From assembly GCF_019703515.2 (NCBI RefSeq), contig NC_059348.1:28050156-28114155 (forward strand): a stretch of DNA of 64,000 nt, read 5' to 3'. Position numbers and translations under genes: made by a program. The DNA is from Myxocyprinus asiaticus (lineage: Eukaryota; Chordata; Actinopteri; Cypriniformes; Catostomidae). The notes under the pieces were generated by a model. It was given only the letters and a program-made list of their open reading frames with translations, was not told the origin of the DNA and ran no database searches. Positions 1-41,519 of this stretch are shown here, piece by piece (position 1 is the stretch's first letter; the number at the start of each line of letters is the position of its first letter).

Positions 1-59
1 GTCATTAGTCCTTAGCTTTAAACAAAACGTCCCACCATTCGCCCTCCCAAAGTTTCATC

Positions 60-65
60 CTCAGT
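60..65 (+). other. Possible splice acceptor ahead of the pik3r2 start exon
   Basis: A pyrimidine-rich run ending tttcatcctcag lies 46 bases before the pik3r2 ATG. It fits a 3' splice site, which would make the ATG exon the second exon with an untranslated first exon left of the window. Inference only. Confidence 0.35.
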
Positions 66-109
66 CCTGTGCTCTTTTCTTTTGGGTGATTTTTATTTCA
101 TACTCGAAA

Positions 110-28507
<28,398 letters not shown>

Positions 28508-29373
28508 GCACCATGACATGAGAAGTCTGAGGAGATGCATATAAAGCATGACTAAGCACATTATACGGAGCAAAATATACTAACACTGAATGTTAATGTT
28601 TATCATAGAAAACAGATAAGCATAGTATATTATCTCAAGTAAATGTATGGCTTATTGTAAGCCCATAGTTTTCCGTATCATTCAAAAGCAGCTGCAGTAA
28701 TTATGGTAAGATCACAGCTTCAGCACTCTGTATTATTTACAAAAAAGATGTCTCAAAGAGGTTGCATACATTGCAGTGGTTTGCCTTGTTAAAGCCCAGA
28801 GATCCTGTCTCTTAGAGAGGAAAGTATCCAATGATTACAGGAAATCTTGAACTAGTGCCGTAGTCCTGATATGACCCAGGCAACTTCTTGCCTATTTTAT
28901 ATTAGGACACAGGCCAGGGATTAAATGAGGAATGAACTGAAAGTTGCAGCTGCTTAAAATCAATCTTTTAGCTGTTATGTCACTGCTGTGGGTTATCGTC
29001 TTATTTGTATTATGTTTGGTAGTTTGCTTTTGCCAATTGTATGAATAGATTCCTTTTTATGTGAGTTGTCCTAAAGAAGATGTGAAACAAGCATGTGAAC
29101 CTTTTTTTTAATCAGAAGTGGTGGTTGTAAACTTCAGTCATGTTAGCTTGAAATCTGCCTCTTTCTTAAAAGCTAGTTGTCATGATCCGAGCAAACAGGC
29201 GTTAACCGTTTTATACTTTAAAAAAAACTGGAGTCTGAGATCATAAAGACCCCATGAAATCACTTGACGAGCACAGTTTTCTCTCCTGTGTTGAGATATT
29301 TCCTATTGAATCAGGAACTTGGGCGGTACATATTATAGGCCTTGTGCATTATATATTAAATAGCCAATAGACA

Positions 29374-30002
29374 TAAAGGGATAGTTCACACAAAAATAAA
29401 AATATTCTCATTATTTACTCATCCTCATGCCATCCTAGATGTGTATGGCTTTCTTTCTTTTGCTGAACACAATTGAAGATTTTCAGGAAAAAAAAAATCA
29501 GCTCTGTAGGTCTATAGTATGCAAGTGAATGGTTGCCAAAATTGTGAAGCACATAAAGGCAGTATAAAAATAATCCATATGACTCCAGTTGTTAAATCTA
29601 TATTTTCTGAAGTGATATAATAGGTGGGGGAGAGAAACAGATCAATATTTAAGTCCTTTTTTACTATAATTCTCCTCCCTGCCCAGTAGGTGGCACAAAG
29701 AGCCAAAAACATAAGATAAAGAAATTGAAGGGAAAAGTGGAGAATTATAGTAAAAAAGAAATTTATCGGTTTCTTACCACTGGAGTTATATGGATTACTT
29801 TTATGCTGCTTTTATGTGCTTCTGGATCTTCAAAATTATGGTACTCATTCACTTCCATTGTGAGGACCAAAAGAGCTGAGATATTCTTCTAAAAATATTC
29901 ATTTATGTTCTGCAGAAAAAAGAAAGTCACACACATCTGGAATGGCATAAGTGTGAGTAAATGATGAGAGAATTTTCATTTTTGGGTGAACTATTCGTTT
30001 AA
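29374..30002. mobile_element. TTAA foldback element downstream of pik3r2
   Basis: The left end taaagggatagttcac and right end gtgaactattcgtttaa face each other. The arms share tccatatgactccagttgttaaat with its inverse at ~29780. The same family as 26664-27352; the terminal TTAA is worn. Confidence 0.75.
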
Positions 30003-31014
30003 GTAGAATTTGCTACTTGATAGTCTTCAGGTGGCATTGGGGGAGGGACATTCTTATTATAGAGATTATTTAACTGGACAGAAATCTGTAGTGCAAAATG
30101 AGTCATCAAAATTTTTGGCCCATTTTCCCGAAAGAGAAAGACTGTACATTTTATATGTGCATATCTGCTAAAGATTCATTTTGTCAACTTTAAGGAGTAC
30201 ACTAGCATAACTTCAAAGCTAATAGACATGGACTAAAAGCCACTATATTCTTCATTTGATTTCATGGGGTCTTTAATGGTCTCTGTGAGCTAGTATTGTA
30301 GCAGATTTTGATGCTTTTTTTAAAAAACTTTTGTAATGTGAGACTTATGCATAGCTCTAGAGAACCTTTAAGCTCCAGTACAGAGACAGTGTGATGCAGG
30401 CAAAGGTGATCCCAAAGCAATGACACGCACAGCAACTTACTCTAAGCTCCACTCGCTTAAAAAGATTTTGTTGGACAATGCTGGTTATTTAAAAGGCACA
30501 AGCAAAAAATTCACAACAGACCCCACAGTAATTACCCTCTTTAAATTAAGGAGAGATTGGACACATATTTGTAGTAAAGGAGCCCTTTGGATTGTTTGTG
30601 ATTTTGTAGCTGCACTCCCCCTTGTGGTTTGACTGGTCTGTACATCTTTACACAAATCGGCTGGACAATTAAGCACATTTTTAGAAAGTGATCATATCCT
30701 TTTGAATTAAGCTTAAGCAAATGACAAATTTTATGTTGACATAGTAAGAATTGGTGAATTAATGTGACAGTGTTGGAGTTTGCACAGCTCTTGGCCAGGA
30801 GTTGCCTGAAAATTGCAATGCATGGAAATGCATGAAAGTTTAGTGATTTTCATTGACTTGGTTTTAAAAGTGCCTTCTGCCCCTGTGTCTAGGAGCAGCT
30901 TTCTTGTGATTGGTACAGCATGCTTTACTTCAATAGATTTTATTAATCAGATAATCACACTGGTTTGAATAGGTATTCCATGAAGCCTTCAAAACCATGT
31001 TACACTAAAAAAAA

Positions 31015-31165
31015 AAAAACAATTATTTATACACATCAATTTCATATCAAAATTCCATCAAATTGAATTGAGTAAAAAGTTATATTAATTTGAATTTGTT
31101 AAAAAAAAATACAAAATTCAGTTTGATGGAATTTTGTTATGAAATTTAAATGTATAAATCTTAAA
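31015..31165. repeat. AT-rich inverted repeat
   Basis: The segment tatcaaaattccatcaaattgaattg pairs with cagtttgatggaattttgtta some 80 bases on, and the outer flanks ttatacacat and atgtataaa also pair. Probably a small MITE. Confidence 0.6.
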
Positions 31166-32291
31166 AATATGCTAAATTATATATTTTTTTAAGTCTAAGA
31201 AAATTCTAAATGATATGGAATTCTCTCAAAGCACAATTATACATCTTTTTTTAATTACAAAAGGAGGAACCTCTCATTAAAATTTTAAAATTGGGAGTAT
31301 CAATTTGGAGAAAAACACTGTAAAATTTGACAGATTGTTTGATAGAAAAGCCCTTATTTGAAATGCTAAACATTAGCGTTTAAGCTTTTTCATGAGGTTT
31401 GGTCTTAAACAACCAATATGCTCTTTTGAGGATGTCAGTTCATAAAAAACTTTTCAAACACAGGAGTAATTTTATCCATTTTAAATATCTTTACAAAGTT
31501 AGTGTTATTCTGGCTTTATTTTAACCAATAAAAATAGGCTGGCTAGCTTGTAAAGACTGATGCAGTGTAATATATCAGTTGAAATTAAGACTTCAGTACA
31601 ACCTTGTGAAAATTACTTTGAAAACTAGTCTGAATTTAGTATAATGATTGTTAGCTTTTGACATCCTTCTTTGAGATTGATTAAGTTTTATTATGAATCC
31701 ATTACAGTCAAAAAGTGAGGCAATGTTTTTATGTTTCATAAGTGTATCTGTTAGTATAATCTTTGGTTTGGGTTTTGTCCTATCAATGAGATCAAAATGT
31801 TTTGCAGAGATGGTGTGGAGTAGAGTGTGAGACAGTAGCTTTCAGTACGGAGACACTGGTTATGATTCCTTGAATGTTCTGATTGACTGATGTGGGTCAT
31901 TAGGTACACCGAGAATGAGCCAGAGTACTGGATGTGAAGAGCTTGTGTGTGAGACATTAAGCAGTGGAGTGGAATCCTTTAAATGCACTATACGAGCACG
32001 TTATGATGCGTTGTTGGAGACATTTAATGAAGCTTGACAGCCTTTATGAGCAACATATACATTTAAGTACACATTTTACAGGTCTGAAATGAAACAATGG
32101 TAGTGTTATAATGTTTTTTTTTTTTTCTTTTAACTCCTTTTTAAAGAGAGGCTATAATTGTATGTCAATGTTTTATGTTTCTCATTGTAAGTAATGACCT
32201 TACAGATTCAAAGATAAGCTAGTTTGAATATCTCTCTTCCATTCATGTTTACAGCATCTAATTAACCAAATAGAAGATGAATTTTCAGACA

Positions 32292-32556
32292 CACTGGCTG
32301 TCTTGTTTGGAAGGCTGCGTCCTCCGGAGGTCGCATTTGTCGGCAGCATACGTCATCAAGGCTGTCTTTTTCTTATTTTTTATCTATTGTCAATGCCTTT
32401 TATGTATATGCACTTACATTTATACAATTATTAACCTTTTTTGCAGTCCCAATAAAATATATATATATAAAAAATGAAACGAGACAGCCTCTGATGTATG
32501 CGGCCGACAAATGCGACCTCCGGAGGACGCATCCTTCCAAACGAGACACAGCCACT
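32292..32556. mobile_element. MITE with ~80-bp inverted terminal repeats
   Basis: The left arm has ggctgcgtcctccggaggtcgcatttgtcggc. The right arm holds the inverse, gccgacaaatgcgacctccggaggacgc. The arms are GC-rich around an AT core of about 100 bp. No coding sequence. Confidence 0.8.
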
Positions 32557-35302
32557 CTGTCTGTTCCTTCAAGGTATCTGTACAGACAGGGCTTCTTGTC
32601 CTTTTATTGTGTCTCTGTTATTTTAAACTTGAAGGTTTTGTTTTCTGTCTTTGTTTCAAACAGTGCTCCCTCACCTCAGAATGTCTTATTTTTTTTTTTT
32701 TCAGAATGGAAAAAGGTTTTCCAATGTCTATTACATTGTCTTTAAAATGCATTTGTTAAATGTTACCGAGAGCAAGTTTTCTTCTTAATTCATTTATCCC
32801 ATATTTTCCATAGCAGACATTTTGGCTAAGTTACAAGTTATGTAGAGTAATAAGAGTACAGAAGGAAATGAAGATTATAGACTGGTTTCTGTCTAAGTTC
32901 CCTCTGTACTGTCAGAAATGCTTAGAATTAGCAGTAGGTTAAATTTGACTCCTTTTTTCACTTCCTTCTTTCTTAAACCGATGACCAGATATTAATAGAT
33001 GAGTATTTTCACATTATAAACTGCACAGCATGACAATTTTTTTTCCATCCATAGTGGTAATGACATGATCACTAATTTCTCATTATGTTAAATATTTAAA
33101 TGTTAAAATTAGATTGCATAAGAACTTCTGCATGCCTCCTGATTTTATTTTTATGCATAGCAACAGCCTGATCTATACGCCTCTGGTAATTTTCAGTGAT
33201 CAGTTCACCCTTCCACCTGGCCATACAAAATTCTACCTAAATGGCTTGTTTCCCTTGAGTGAATGAAGTAGTCTGTTGGAGCTAATGCACACCAAAGTGC
33301 CATTGGACATAGAGGAGGGGGAGCGCCGTTTGTTACCCAGTACTATTCTACTGGACGTGTGTGCACAATCTTTATGTACATCTATTTCCTTTACTTTTTT
33401 GCTTTTCCCTCCAATCTATTTTCGGGTGCAGATTTTTCAGTGTACAGTTTGTGTCAGTGTTTGTCTCTCCAACAGGTACACAAGCATTATGGAGGTACGG
33501 CTCTTTATTAGGTAGATGAAAATTATTTTTAAGACAATAAAAAGATATTCCGTCTATTGCACCTTCTTGTCTGTTGTCATCAGTTTGATCTTGTGATCTG
33601 TCTATGAACAACTGTTGCTATTACAGTAGGGAGAGTCATGCTGAAACAGCAAAAAAATACTGCAGCCCAGTTCGAAGAGTCTGTTGTCTCTTGACAAAGA
33701 CTTAAGTAAAGTGTATTCTTGCTTGGGCATGTGCCATTTACTTTGGGGTGGGAACACTGGTGCAAATATACTGTAGTGACAACCTGGAGAGTGTTTCGAA
33801 GTAAAAATATTAATGATCTGTACACTGGATTTACAGAAGAACAGTTTAGATGTTTGCTGACTCGGTGTCAGATGTCTTATGATAAAGGAGTGCAAATGTC
33901 ATGTGACAGTCCGTGTTCAGTCTAGTCAACAATTAAGGAAAGAAACAGAAATCTTGCAATTTTGGTGATGGTGAAACCTGTATGTTTGAATTCCACCCCA
34001 GTAGTAGCATTGTTTGTTTCTGTCTGTGTGTGTACATACTTAGCTATAGTTTGGGGACAGAAGTGAGCCAAGTTGGACAAAATACCCCTTTAGGGACATT
34101 GTAGGGTGTTTTTATTAATAATAATAAAAAAATTTAAAAAAAGTTTTATTTCAGGCTTAGGGCTAGTCTAGTAATTATAATTACCTTTATACAGTATTAT
34201 CCAAAATGGATCATGCAAAAATCATAAATACATTTTTTTGTACATAGGTTTTGTATTAAAATAGGGTACAATGGGGATAAAGGCCCGCGGGGTAAAAGGT
34301 ATATTTGATTTTATTTTCTCTCAAAACACTAAATAGCAACAAAAACTACCACAGCACTTTCCTAAACACCTGTTTGTCACTGCACTGCAAAAACATGTCC
34401 CGATTCATGAGATCATTGCGTGCAATGTCTAAAGTTTGATTTTGATTGATTATAATATCTGAAATTAAATTAAATGTATGCCAATTTTGCTAATTTATGT
34501 AGTTAATAAACATTCTAGAAATTATCACATTTACTTTGAGACAAAATAATTATTTTAAAATGTCAAATTACTTACGTTATTTTCAGTTGGGGGGGTAAAA
34601 GCCCCCTATTGCAGGGGCCTGAGGCGCTCCATAAAACACACTGTTTTTCTTAAGTAGGGGGAATAGATTTGTTATGAAGAATGTTTAAACAGGGCTCAGG
34701 TTGACTCGTCCAATCACAATAGAGATTAATTTGTTTATATAATACTTGACATGTTATGAAATGCTCAGTGTGATTGAAATGAACAGGAATTGGTTAACCC
34801 TTTTCTGAAGCGGTTATTTTGAATAAGCATTGCCCTTTAAAAAAGCAAAATCTGAGTTGACAGATTTTGCACTATAACTATTTTCCCTATATCCCTAACA
34901 CCCCTGTGGGCCCAGGTGTGGGATTAAATGCCCCCTCGCCAATTTTGTATTTGTATTTTTATATTTATTTTTTACCAAAACAACATTCCTTTATTATTTC
35001 TTTTTAAACAAGTTATCTTAGTCGATTGATAGACTTTGTTTTTATGCTTGTTTTCAGTGCTGTCTTCCTCGTGATAAGGAAATAATTGTCCAAACCCGTG
35101 ATAGATAAACCCCTCCCGCATTTACAGTGTACTGCTGATGTTGCCTTTAGCTTTCCGAGCTTTGCCAGATTTAAATTATGTCATGTGACTTTTACACCAA
35201 TCAAAATGTCGCACCTTCAATCTCTGTAGGAGGCTGAAAGTTTAACATGTAGGACGTACACATTTCCATTCACAGTTCACGGCAAGCGGTTCACCAGAGA
35301 TC

Positions 35303-38081
35303 ATGTTCTGTTTCAAAGTGTTTGTGTTGTTCTTCGCCTTCTTAACTTCGCTGAATCAAGCGCGCGGCAGATTTGAATTCTCCTGTAAATTTCCACCTTC
35401 AAAGTGGTGCGACTCTGAGGAGATTGCGACTGAGTGTGGGGTAAGTAGTCCTTCTCAAATCAAAACTCTCTCTTTGATACTGAAACGAATCAGTTCTCGT
35501 GATAGATATGTTTTGCGTTCATAATTTTGCCAATAATTTTACTGTCACGAGAAGGAGAAACGATAGATTTATGCAAATTCCCTTGCAACAATGACTTGGG
35601 AGAATACCTTTATTCAAAAACCTAACTGGCAACTTGGGTATCAGAATGCAGAAGGCCGGTTACTAAATGAAACTGAGTATTGTAATGAAATTTCCCTTTA
35701 TTCTCTTTCTTAGGTGCTGAAGCAGTGCATGAAATTCAATGTGACGAAGCCCAGCGCTGACCTGGTGAATGTGAGCCTGTACTATGAATCATTGTGCCCT
35801 GGATGCAGAAAATTTCTAGTTACACAGCTCGTACCAACTTTCATTATGTTGCAAGACATCATGAACATTGAGCTCGTTCCGTATGGAAATGCAAAGGTAA
35901 AATAATGGCTCACATTCATGTAAGTTAAATTAATGTCAAAACACTTTTGCTCAGCATGTGTGTATTTCTGTTGCAGGAGAAACCAGATCAGGGCAAGTAC
36001 ATCTTCATCTGTCAGCATGGAGAAGATGAATGTCTGGGTAACATGATTGAGGTAAGCTTTTGCAATTGATTTCACCACTCGAAGTGTTTGATATTGAAGG
36101 CATCTTGAATGGATTCTTCGCAGACTGTGATGACACGTTTCTGCCTTATTTAGCAGCATAAATCTAGCAAAGTTTTTTATATTTGCAATTTAAAAATTAT
36201 TTATTGTGAATTTATATCCTTATACTTTGGGAGTGACAAAAAGAAAAAGGAAAAAAGTCCTCTTTCTCTCTTCTAACCAGTGACTAAGAACAAAATATTT
36301 TTCTTTCGGTTCGTTCTGAGCAGATTTTTTCATTATGGTTCCAGCGTTCCGCAGCCTTCTTTCCAAATGGTAATCAGTTAGAACGAAATAAAAGAACAGT
36401 TAATAACATTCTTTTTAAAATGACAGCACTCTGTGCTGAGGGTGCGTAATATACAAGTTGCAGTGTTTCCAAATCTCACAAGAGCAACAAGGCACCTGTT
36501 TTGAAAAAAAAAAAAAAAGAGCTCAAAATTAGGGGCTTGCCACACCCAAAATAAGCACAAAAAAATAATAATTTTGTGGGGAATTTTCAGGACAGAAATC
36601 ACAAGCATAGTACAGAATAATGTATTTTCAATACATTAAAAAATCATAAATATTTTAAATATTAATTTGGCCTTGCCTAAATCTCTCCCTCCTGCATGAG
36701 TGCACACACTGCGTGGCTGCACCTGGACTAAACGTCACCTTTTGCAGGCTAAATAATGTTTTATTTTATTTATTGTTTTTAAATTGGTTTTGTCCTTCAG
36801 AATCTAAGCACATGCTTATGTCCTACTGAAAAGATAGAAGCCTAATTTTCAGGGAGAAGGAAGTTTTGTAATTCCTAAAATGTATTATGATAAACCCTTT
36901 TGTCTTTGGTTTCATAAAAAATGATTGGAACAAAATTAACTAGTTACCAGAATTTTAAAATAATGTTTTCACTCTGGAACAATCAAAAGGGGTTGCGTTC
37001 CCATTTTCGGTTACGTTCTGCAAAACATTTTGTTCATTTTCTGTTTTTGTTCCTTGAACCGTTTTTAGTCCCTGCTTCTAACTACTGTAATCCACCACTC
37101 CCTATTTTTTTTCTTCTTTTGGAAAGCTGTGAGAGCGTAATAGTGATTTTTCTTTTTCTGTTAGTGTAAACGGTTAATCAAAAATTATATTTGCTGTGGT
37201 CACCTATTCACCGCTTTACAAGTTTACCCTGCTATCATTTACTTCTGCATTGCAAACCAGAATATGTGAAAAGGGTCTATAGAGGCGATATAGACTAATG
37301 GTGGCAAACTATGTTTTTAATCCCATTGTGCATATATTTGTAATCTTTCCAATCAGACCTGTCTGCTGAATAAATTAGGCCAGGATGCTATTCCAGTCAT
37401 TTTCTGCATGGAGTCGGGAACAGATGTGCTGAAAGCAGCCCAACCTGTGAGTGGTCATCTCCATTTACCCTCTTTTCTTTACTTTCTATGCTTTTTTTTT
37501 TATTTTAATTTTTTTTACGTTTTTACTATTTCTCTCTTTATAAGCGCCAACTTGACATAAATGTGAACCCTAGTGCAATGCTAAACTGTTCCCTTTTATT
37601 TCAGTGTCTTGGAATCTATAACCCTGAAATAACATGGGGCTCAATCATGGAGTGTGTGAACGGAGATCTGGGCATGAAGTTAATGCATGAAAATGCAATG
37701 AAAACAGATGCACTGAAACCCCCCCATCAGTATGTGCCTTGGATAACCATTAACGGAGTAAGAAAGCTCATTTATTCTCTACAAATAAAATGCTTTTAAG
37801 TGTTTTCTACTAATTATATTGCTCCCTATTGCAGGAACACTCTGATGATCTTCAGGATAAAGCGATGAGTTCTCTCTTCAGTCTTGTGTGCAGCTTGTAT
37901 AAGGTTTGTTACATTGAAATCTTGGAGGTTTAAAGCTACTTTCAATGTCTGCTATCATTTATTATCATTGAGGATTTGTCCATCATGGGACGTTGTCTTT
38001 GTGTTCATCTTGCAGGGTGAAAAAACAGAGGCTTGTACTCTTGGGCTGAAAAGGAAAACCAGCAGTTACTGCCTGAACTAA
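35303..38081 (+). CDS. ifi30: Gamma-interferon-inducible lysosomal thiol reductase (GILT), 7 exons
   Basis: Reduces disulfides of endocytosed proteins at acid pH in lysosomes, which helps MHC class II antigen processing. Exons: 35303-35440, 35714-35896, 35977-36051, 37357-37446, 37605-37757, 37835-37903, 38016-38081. Every exon is a multiple of three (phase 0 introns) with GT-AG borders; the sum is 774 nt, 257 aa, near the usual ~250. The N-terminus [20 protein letters not shown] is a clear signal peptide. Exon 2 holds the redox motif CPGC in [11 protein letters not shown], and the family signature CQHGxxECxxNxxxxC reads [16 protein letters not shown] across exons 3 and 4. Exon 5 ends [10 protein letters not shown], typical of the family. 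NVT and NVS sequons in exon 2 could be glycosylated. The start is the only ATG preceding the signal peptide in frame. No interferon-response element was convincingly seen upstream. Confidence 0.96.
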
Positions 38082-38337
38082 ATCAGTCATTAAATCTGAT
38101 AAATCACTACTCGTGCCAAAAATAGAATGAATGTATGAAACACTTTTGATGTGAAACATTCTGAACTGTACTGTTGTTGTTTTTCATATTGTTCTTTTTT
38201 CTTTTGTTGGCAATATGAATGTCCAATTTGTTCCAAATTTGGTAGAATACAGTCAGACAGACATGATAATACAATTACATTTACTGTATAGTTAAAATAT
38301 TTGTAACTATTTTATACCTTTTTGTATTATGGACAAA

Positions 38338-38343
38338 ATTAAA
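38338..38343 (+). terminator. Possible polyadenylation signal of ifi30 (ATTAAA)
   Basis: ATTAAA lies about 257 bases after the ifi30 stop. It is just before a hAT element that begins at 38400, so the transcript probably ends before that element. Another ATTAAA lies only a few bases after the stop, so the site used is uncertain. Confidence 0.25.
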
Positions 38344-38399
38344 CCAAATGAAAGCAAATTTGTACGTTTTAATTGTAATTGCTTGTATGCAGGGTTGGG

Positions 38400-39549
38400 G
38401 AGTAGCGAAATACATGTAACGGGATTACGTATTTAAAATACAAAATATAAGTAACTGTATTCCACTACAGATACATTTGAAATAGTTGGTAATTAGAATA
38501 CAGTTACATTCAAAAAGTATTTTGATTACTGAAGAGATTACTTTGCATTTTATTGTCATTTGTTTTATTTAATATTTAGTCTGTTCAGTTGGAAAACATT
38601 TACTTATAAATGATGCGATCCGAGGAGCTTCTGAACAGCGGTGAAAACTTTCGAATGATTTGTTTCATTCATACAAGCTCTTTCACACTGTTGTAAGTGT
38701 AAAGGTGAATATGACATCATTGAGGAACTTTCCCTTGGGAGCTTAATAGAGGAGCTACATAATGTTTCTACAGCTTAACAAAAACAGTTAGAAAGGCTAT
38801 GACAGATGAAACATAAATCCAATAAATACATGATTGCATGCATTGTCAAAGTTTTTTATGTGATTAGGGTATATTTTACAAGAAATGCTGACCAATGTAG
38901 CCTTTAACATTGTAGAGAAAGCTACAAATAATATATTTTCTACCTCATTCTATGAACAGAATCCACATATGATCAGAAAAGGATATCATTGTGTACTCTC
39001 TGTGGGGTTTTGAAGTTTGGAGCAGCAAAAATAATTAACCTTGTGTAAACTGTCATGTGAACATTTAGCTTTATGCTAAGTTAAAAGGCTATTTCTTGCC
39101 TTTACATACAACTGTTATCAGGCGTGATTATATTTTATAATGAATTCTATGGGGAAAAAAATGTCGTTAGAGTATAACTTTTTTCTCTAGTAAGAAGGTA
39201 TGTACAGCAAAAATTGTATTCTTAGTGAGAATTTAAATATTGTTTTCCTGTAAAAAAATAAAAAATGGTAAAAAATTATTTAAAAAAGGAAAAACTACTT
39301 GAGTAGCAAAACTGCATAAGATATTTAGGCTTTTTTCAGAGGATGTGTTTTCACAGTGAAGTATATTTTCTTTATTTAGTCATTTATAGTCAAAACAAGT
39401 GAAAAATTCTACCAGTGCTGAAAAATTAATTAAGTATTTACTGACCTTGAGTAATCTAACGGAATACGTTACAAATTACATTTTACAGCATGTATTCTGT
39501 AATCTGTAGTGGAATACATTTCAAAAGTAAACCTGGCCTCCCAACCCTG
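38400..39549. mobile_element. hAT non-autonomous element, 1150 bp, perfect 8-bp TSD
   Basis: The ends CAGGGTTGGGGAGTAG and CTCCCAACCCTG are inverted (CAG...CTG). Further in, gtaactgtattccactacag faces ctgtagtggaatac. The octamer CTTGTATG is duplicated exactly at 38392-38399 and 39550-39557. No transposase. Confidence 0.88.
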
Positions 39550-40100
39550 CTTGTATGTTTATAATCTTTGGCAAAGATTATTGGATAAAGTGGACTTTAG
39601 TCAAGACGAGAAACAATTCCTAAGTGTTTTGAAATTCTTGCTTGTCTACATTTTTACTTATCATTAACTTCTAGAGAGTCTAAAATGTCCACAATATCCA
39701 TGTTGTCCTTAGAAGTTAAAATACAATGGGCTTCAAACAAAACATGTATTGTTAAAATAAAATAAATATGAATACAATAATAAGCCCAAGATTTAAAAAA
39801 GGCACGATGGCCACTATTCAAAACGGGGCGAGGGCAGAAGCGGTTTTAAACACCACGCTATTGCATGGGGCCCCAGACATCGGCGCCCTGGTAGGAAAGC
39901 TCCACAACAACCGCATGAGGGGTCACGTGTTGTTCTGGGTACACGTGCGAATACGCTGTTGTCAGCACTCTCGGAGCAGTTTGCATTAGAGGTCCGCAGG
40001 GTTCGGGTCAGTTTTTCAAGTTGGACTTTGGGTTTGGGTTTGTAATTTATAAAAAACAGGCCTTCCGAACTTGTTTCACCCACGCACTCTCACTCACAGA

Positions 40101-40750
40101 TACACCAATCAGCCACAACATTAAAACCACCTGCCTAATATTGTGTAGGTTCCCTTCGTGCCACCAAAACAGCGCCAACCCTCATCTCAGAATAGCATTT
40201 TGAGATGCTATTCTTCTCACCACAATTGTACAGTGTGGTTATCTGAGTTACCGTAGACTCTGTCATTTCGAACCAGTATGGCCATGTTGACCTCTCTCAT
40301 TAACAAGGCATTTCCATCGACAGAACTGCCTCTCACTGGATGTTTTTTGTTTTTGGCACCATTCGGAGTAAATTCTAGAGACTGATGTGAGTGAAAATCC
40401 CAGGAAATTACAGAAGATTACTGAAGCAGTTACAGAAACACTCAAACTAGCCCATCTGGCACCAACAATCATGCCACGGTCCAAATCACTGAGATCACAT
40501 TTTTTCCCCATTCTGATGGTTGATGTGAACATTAACTGAAGCTCCTGACCCGCATCTGCCTGATGATCTCAACAGAGAATGGCCAGACTGGTTTGAAATG
40601 ACAATGTCTACGGTAACTCAGATAACCGCTCTGCACAGTTGTGGTGAGAAGAATAGCATTCTGAGATGCGGGTTGGTGCTGTTTTGGTGGCACGAAGGGG
40701 ATCTACACAATATTAGGCAGGTGGTTTTAATGTTGAGGCTGATCGGTGTA
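40101..40750 (-). mobile_element. Tc1-like element fragment, family B, with extended inverted ends
   Basis: The ends tacaccaatcagccacaaca and the inverse at 40731-40750 match. The terminal inverted region is about 190 bp and includes ccacctgcctaatattgtgt on the left and its inverse on the right. The reverse strand of 40263-40515 gives a transposase N-terminus (MGKKCDLSDLDRGMIVGARW ... SRIYSEWCQKQKTSSERQF) without the catalytic DDE part. Confidence 0.82.
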
Positions 40751-41452
40751 CACGCAAATGGATGAGGGGCCGTTCACACCGAACGTGTTTTTGCGTTTTA
40801 CCATTGTTTTCCTATGTAAACACAAGCTGGACAAACGTCCATACCTACTGCACCACGTCTCACTGTTTTTCAGTGTCTCACACTAGACCGGCACATTTTT
40901 AGACACTGTGTCAAGTTAAAAAGAACTTCAGGTCTCAGAAACGCATGTCGAGACACCTGCATTCTGTTTCATTCGTTGAGCTGCGTCAAGATAGTTTTAA
41001 GCGCAGGTGTTGCAAAGATTTAACGTTCTGAACAAGTTCAGGTTGCAAAGAGGTGACTGTTACAATGTTTAACATTATTCCAGATTGTTCTGCACCAAGC
41101 AGTTTCAACAGCTGTGTTTTTTTCCCCCTTCTACTCTAGTGTGCTGTTAAAACTGAGTATGTTTACTGTTGACTAATGTTGCCTGCGATGCTAACATAAA
41201 ATACAGCCTTTTGCAACATGGTGAACAATACACTGCAGCATTAGAATATAAGCTCCAAGTGAAAGTAAATAAGACAGAAATATATTACTATTGTATACAA
41301 CAAATCCTCAAAGTAATAATAATAATACTGTATCATATTATAAAATCATAAAGTGGACAACAATATATAATTGTTGCTGGGATATTATAATAGTAAATGA
41401 CAACTGAATTCCAAAATGTTATTGAGTGAAGTAGTAGGCTTTACACACTCTG

Positions 41453-41455
<3 letters not shown>

Positions 41456-41516
<61 letters not shown>
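41456..41516. repeat. (TA)n microsatellite
   Basis: About 30 TA units in the intergenic region upstream of mpv17l2. Confidence 0.95.

Positions 41517-41519
<3 letters not shown>

Larger units (their letters stand above)
28508..35302. other. pik3r2 3' UTR plus pik3r2-ifi30 intergenic region
   Basis: The beginning is presumably pik3r2 3' UTR; no AATAAA was fixed with confidence. It contains a TTAA foldback element, an AT-rich hairpin at 31015-31165 and a GC-rich-ended MITE at 32292-32556. The part from 33.0 to 35.2 kb shows no gene, only unassigned sequence. Short open frames have no recognisable product. Confidence 0.6.

Noticed and set aside
39768..39989. Short open frame before the Tc1-like element
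   Set aside because: No recognisable domain, no splice context and no likeness to neighbouring genes.
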